From positions 329,001 through 393,000 of the forward strand of contig CANXME010002003.1 of NCBI GenBank assembly GCA_948144175.1: 64,000 nt of DNA, written 5' to 3'. Positions 63,601-64,000 of this stretch are shown here, piece after piece. Every line of letters starts with the position of its first letter. The first letter of the stretch is position 1. Position numbers and translations under genes: made by a program. Under the pieces are notes generated by a model. That model saw only the letters and a list, made by a program, of their open reading frames with translations. It had not been told where the DNA came from and searched no databases. Origin of the DNA: Closterium sp. NIES-65. Taxonomy: Eukaryota; Streptophyta; Zygnematophyceae; Desmidiales; Closteriaceae.

Positions 63601-64000
63601 ACGCGCCGTCCCCTGTGTCTTCCTTGGTTTCCCAGTGGACTCCGCCGACTGGTCCTTTTACCACCCGCCCCTCCACCAGTTCCTAGACTCTTGTGACGTC
63701 CGGTTTGACGAGTCTGTGTCCTACTACACCCGGTACCCCTGTCGAGGTCTCCCGGTACCCCCTCCCCCTCTTTTCCTCGCACCCTCTCCTCCTCCTGCTC
63801 CCGCCCCTCCGGTACCCCCGCCCCCCCCTGGTCCTGCCCCGTCTGGTGTGTCCCACGTTACCCCTCTACCCTCGGTCGCGCGTCAGGTAGCGGCTCCCTC
63901 CCCACAGTCCTCCTCACAGTCCCCTCAGCAGCCTTCGGCACTTCCGCGACAGGTTACTGTGGACTCGGTTGGTGTTGGAGCTGGAGGTGCAGCCGCTGGC
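60671..64000 (+). CDS. Gag-pol polyprotein of copia element I, 5' 1110 codons
   Basis: One frame without stops runs from ATG 60671 (MASVMESRRLRFDAEGRPIE) past the edge. Gag occupies about residues 1-280 (VARYSTPSSASLSRLLMPFV). A Gly-rich tract (about 283-335) and a Gln-rich segment follow. A zinc-binding-like segment C-x13-C-x4-H-x4-C (CLCGRDDHSAARCF, about 430-453), protease (FTLDSGASQCFF, about 558), integrase with HHCC (TVLWHHRLGHPSLPRLR; CSPC) and D-D-E residues (LHLDV, HSDRGGEF, PQQNGVVERRIG) come next. The N-terminal part of a Pro/Gly-rich linker reaches the edge; RT and RNase H lie beyond. All motifs are intact, so it may be autonomous. Confidence 0.94.
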   Translation, partial: MASVMESRRLRFDAEGRPIEFSSWQRQTTRFLTSQRQDGATLWAHASGALQAPPSPAALPTAPEPTPTAQADYDRRVLARDVWLSRDAAAALTLSELLPPTEAAHFDPVETAQGVWEAIVARYSTPSSASLSRLLMPFVFPDLGSFATVSDLVTHLRSLDTGFRAACTDAQLLVAPPPMWLTLHWLVTRLPDRLATARDALLQKHPTELTIDLLATALGTIESSLLTVASATDAVAPRLFAGCAAPQLPTFTATRASAAVSVSEDTAAVSAADWLKRGKSGKKGGKGGGGGGGGGGGGGTGGGSGGGGGGGGGGGCGGGGAPGGGGLGGGAGQTCPPTGGGLPGGGVAPQQQQPQQHQPQQGQQQQLGQQQQQAPQQFQQWGPPLQWGPQQHWGPPPQWGPGGPGSTVRSSSSSSWAPRPPRRDAGPCTHWCVTGPGSPCLCGRDDHSAARCFRRLDDLYRARWGPLAVTPRWSRLLARKIDVFDLSMDDARQHALYIDADYSADGSVYSRVRRLACLPPARVALCLSSLGACVVALGACVATESGDPPAEASLSFTLDSGASQCFFRDHTTLTPLLTPVSVALADPTSGPAVARSSTTLPCPVVPSGVLRGLHIPSFTRNLVGVGYLQDRGITVTFVGGGRTAVCTDATTGAVLATFTREPRSGLYVLHTERSPVASSPQVVASPSAQVPSPVAVSSQAVVSGPDAVSSPVAASCSCRSLTHRTVLWHHRLGHPSLPRLRSMLSQGLVSGLPRTFPSLPLSPAPPCSPCAAGRLRATPHSSSLRPATAPFETLHLDVRGPAPTQGSGRERYFLVVVDDFSRYTTVFPLAKKSEVTATLIRWLLATEGTRGRRVSCLHSDRGGEFRSGILGGFCSEQGITQSWTLPESPQQNGVVERRIGLVMDIARTSMIHARAPHFPWPHAVRYAAHQLNLQPRVSRPEASPTSLWTGSPGVGSAFRVWGCLALVRDTSADKLSARAVPCVFLGFPVDSADWSFYHPPLHQFLDSCDVRFDESVSYYTRYPCRGLPVPPPPLFLAPSPPPAPAPPVPPPPPGPAPSGVSHVTPLPSVARQVAAPSPQSSSQSPQQPSALPRQVTVDSVGVGAGGAAAG

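Larger units (their letters stand above)
59381..64000 (+). mobile_element. Element I: Ty1/copia element, 5' part, apparently intact (runs off right edge)
   Basis: It begins TGTCAAATGTTATATATTC with an LTR of about 150 bp to 59530, PBS TGGTATTAGAG at 59531, a 1.1-kb leader and an uninterrupted gag-pol frame from 60671 to the edge. It is a different subfamily from D, F and H, sharing only the general plan. Target duplication and 3' LTR are outside the window. Confidence 0.92.

Overview
The window is eukaryotic nuclear DNA, most likely from a streptophyte plant or charophyte green alga. The evidence is four intron-rich genes whose spliced products match plant families: a cytosolic Phe-tRNA synthetase beta chain, a VFB/SKIP2-type F-box/LRR protein, a DUF1995/LPA3-like plastid protein and a CBSX3-like CBS-domain protein. 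These sit among many Ty1/copia and Ty3/gypsy LTR retrotransposons primed by initiator Met-tRNA. A zygnematophyte such as Closterium is my best guess from the style of the elements, but this is inference. No bacterial or organellar genes are seen.

Layout. 1-5363 (minus): 5' part of the PheRS-beta gene, running off the left edge. 6044-13480 (minus): seven-exon F-box/LRR gene with a very long low-complexity C-terminus. 13481-15067: spacer without a recognised gene. 15068-49698: a 34.6 kb nest of LTR retrotransposons. The outer element G (gypsy, minus) carries B (gypsy, plus) in its 3' LTR. B carries A (a young, almost intact gypsy with TSD CATCC), C (a non-autonomous element with identical LTRs and TSD ACACC), D and F (decayed copias) and E (a 377-bp SMART-like element with TSD AAGGG). 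A recombinant copia, H, lies inside G. 49858-52282 (minus): seven-exon DUF1995 gene, head-to-head with 53162-54166 (plus), a five-exon CBSX3-like gene. 54950-58530: large minisatellites, including two inverted arrays of one 22-bp unit family around a CT microsatellite. 59381-64000: the 5' part of another copia (I), with an uninterrupted gag-pol frame to the right edge.

The most unusual signal is in the host genes. Nearly every exon of the PheRS-beta and F-box genes, and one exon of the DUF1995 gene, is accompanied by partial, diverged, same-strand copies of itself lying in the neighbouring introns, many of which keep a splice donor or acceptor. In the F-box gene one half-exon is present six times in a 167-bp array, each unit able to act as an in-frame 54-nt cassette (57 nt in one unit). 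The full-length exon set still joins in frame with consistent phases, so the genes look functional. Second, the gypsy family has a textbook -1 frameshift site (GGGAAAC, 7-nt spacer, 8-bp stem) at the gag/pol junction, conserved in three copies.
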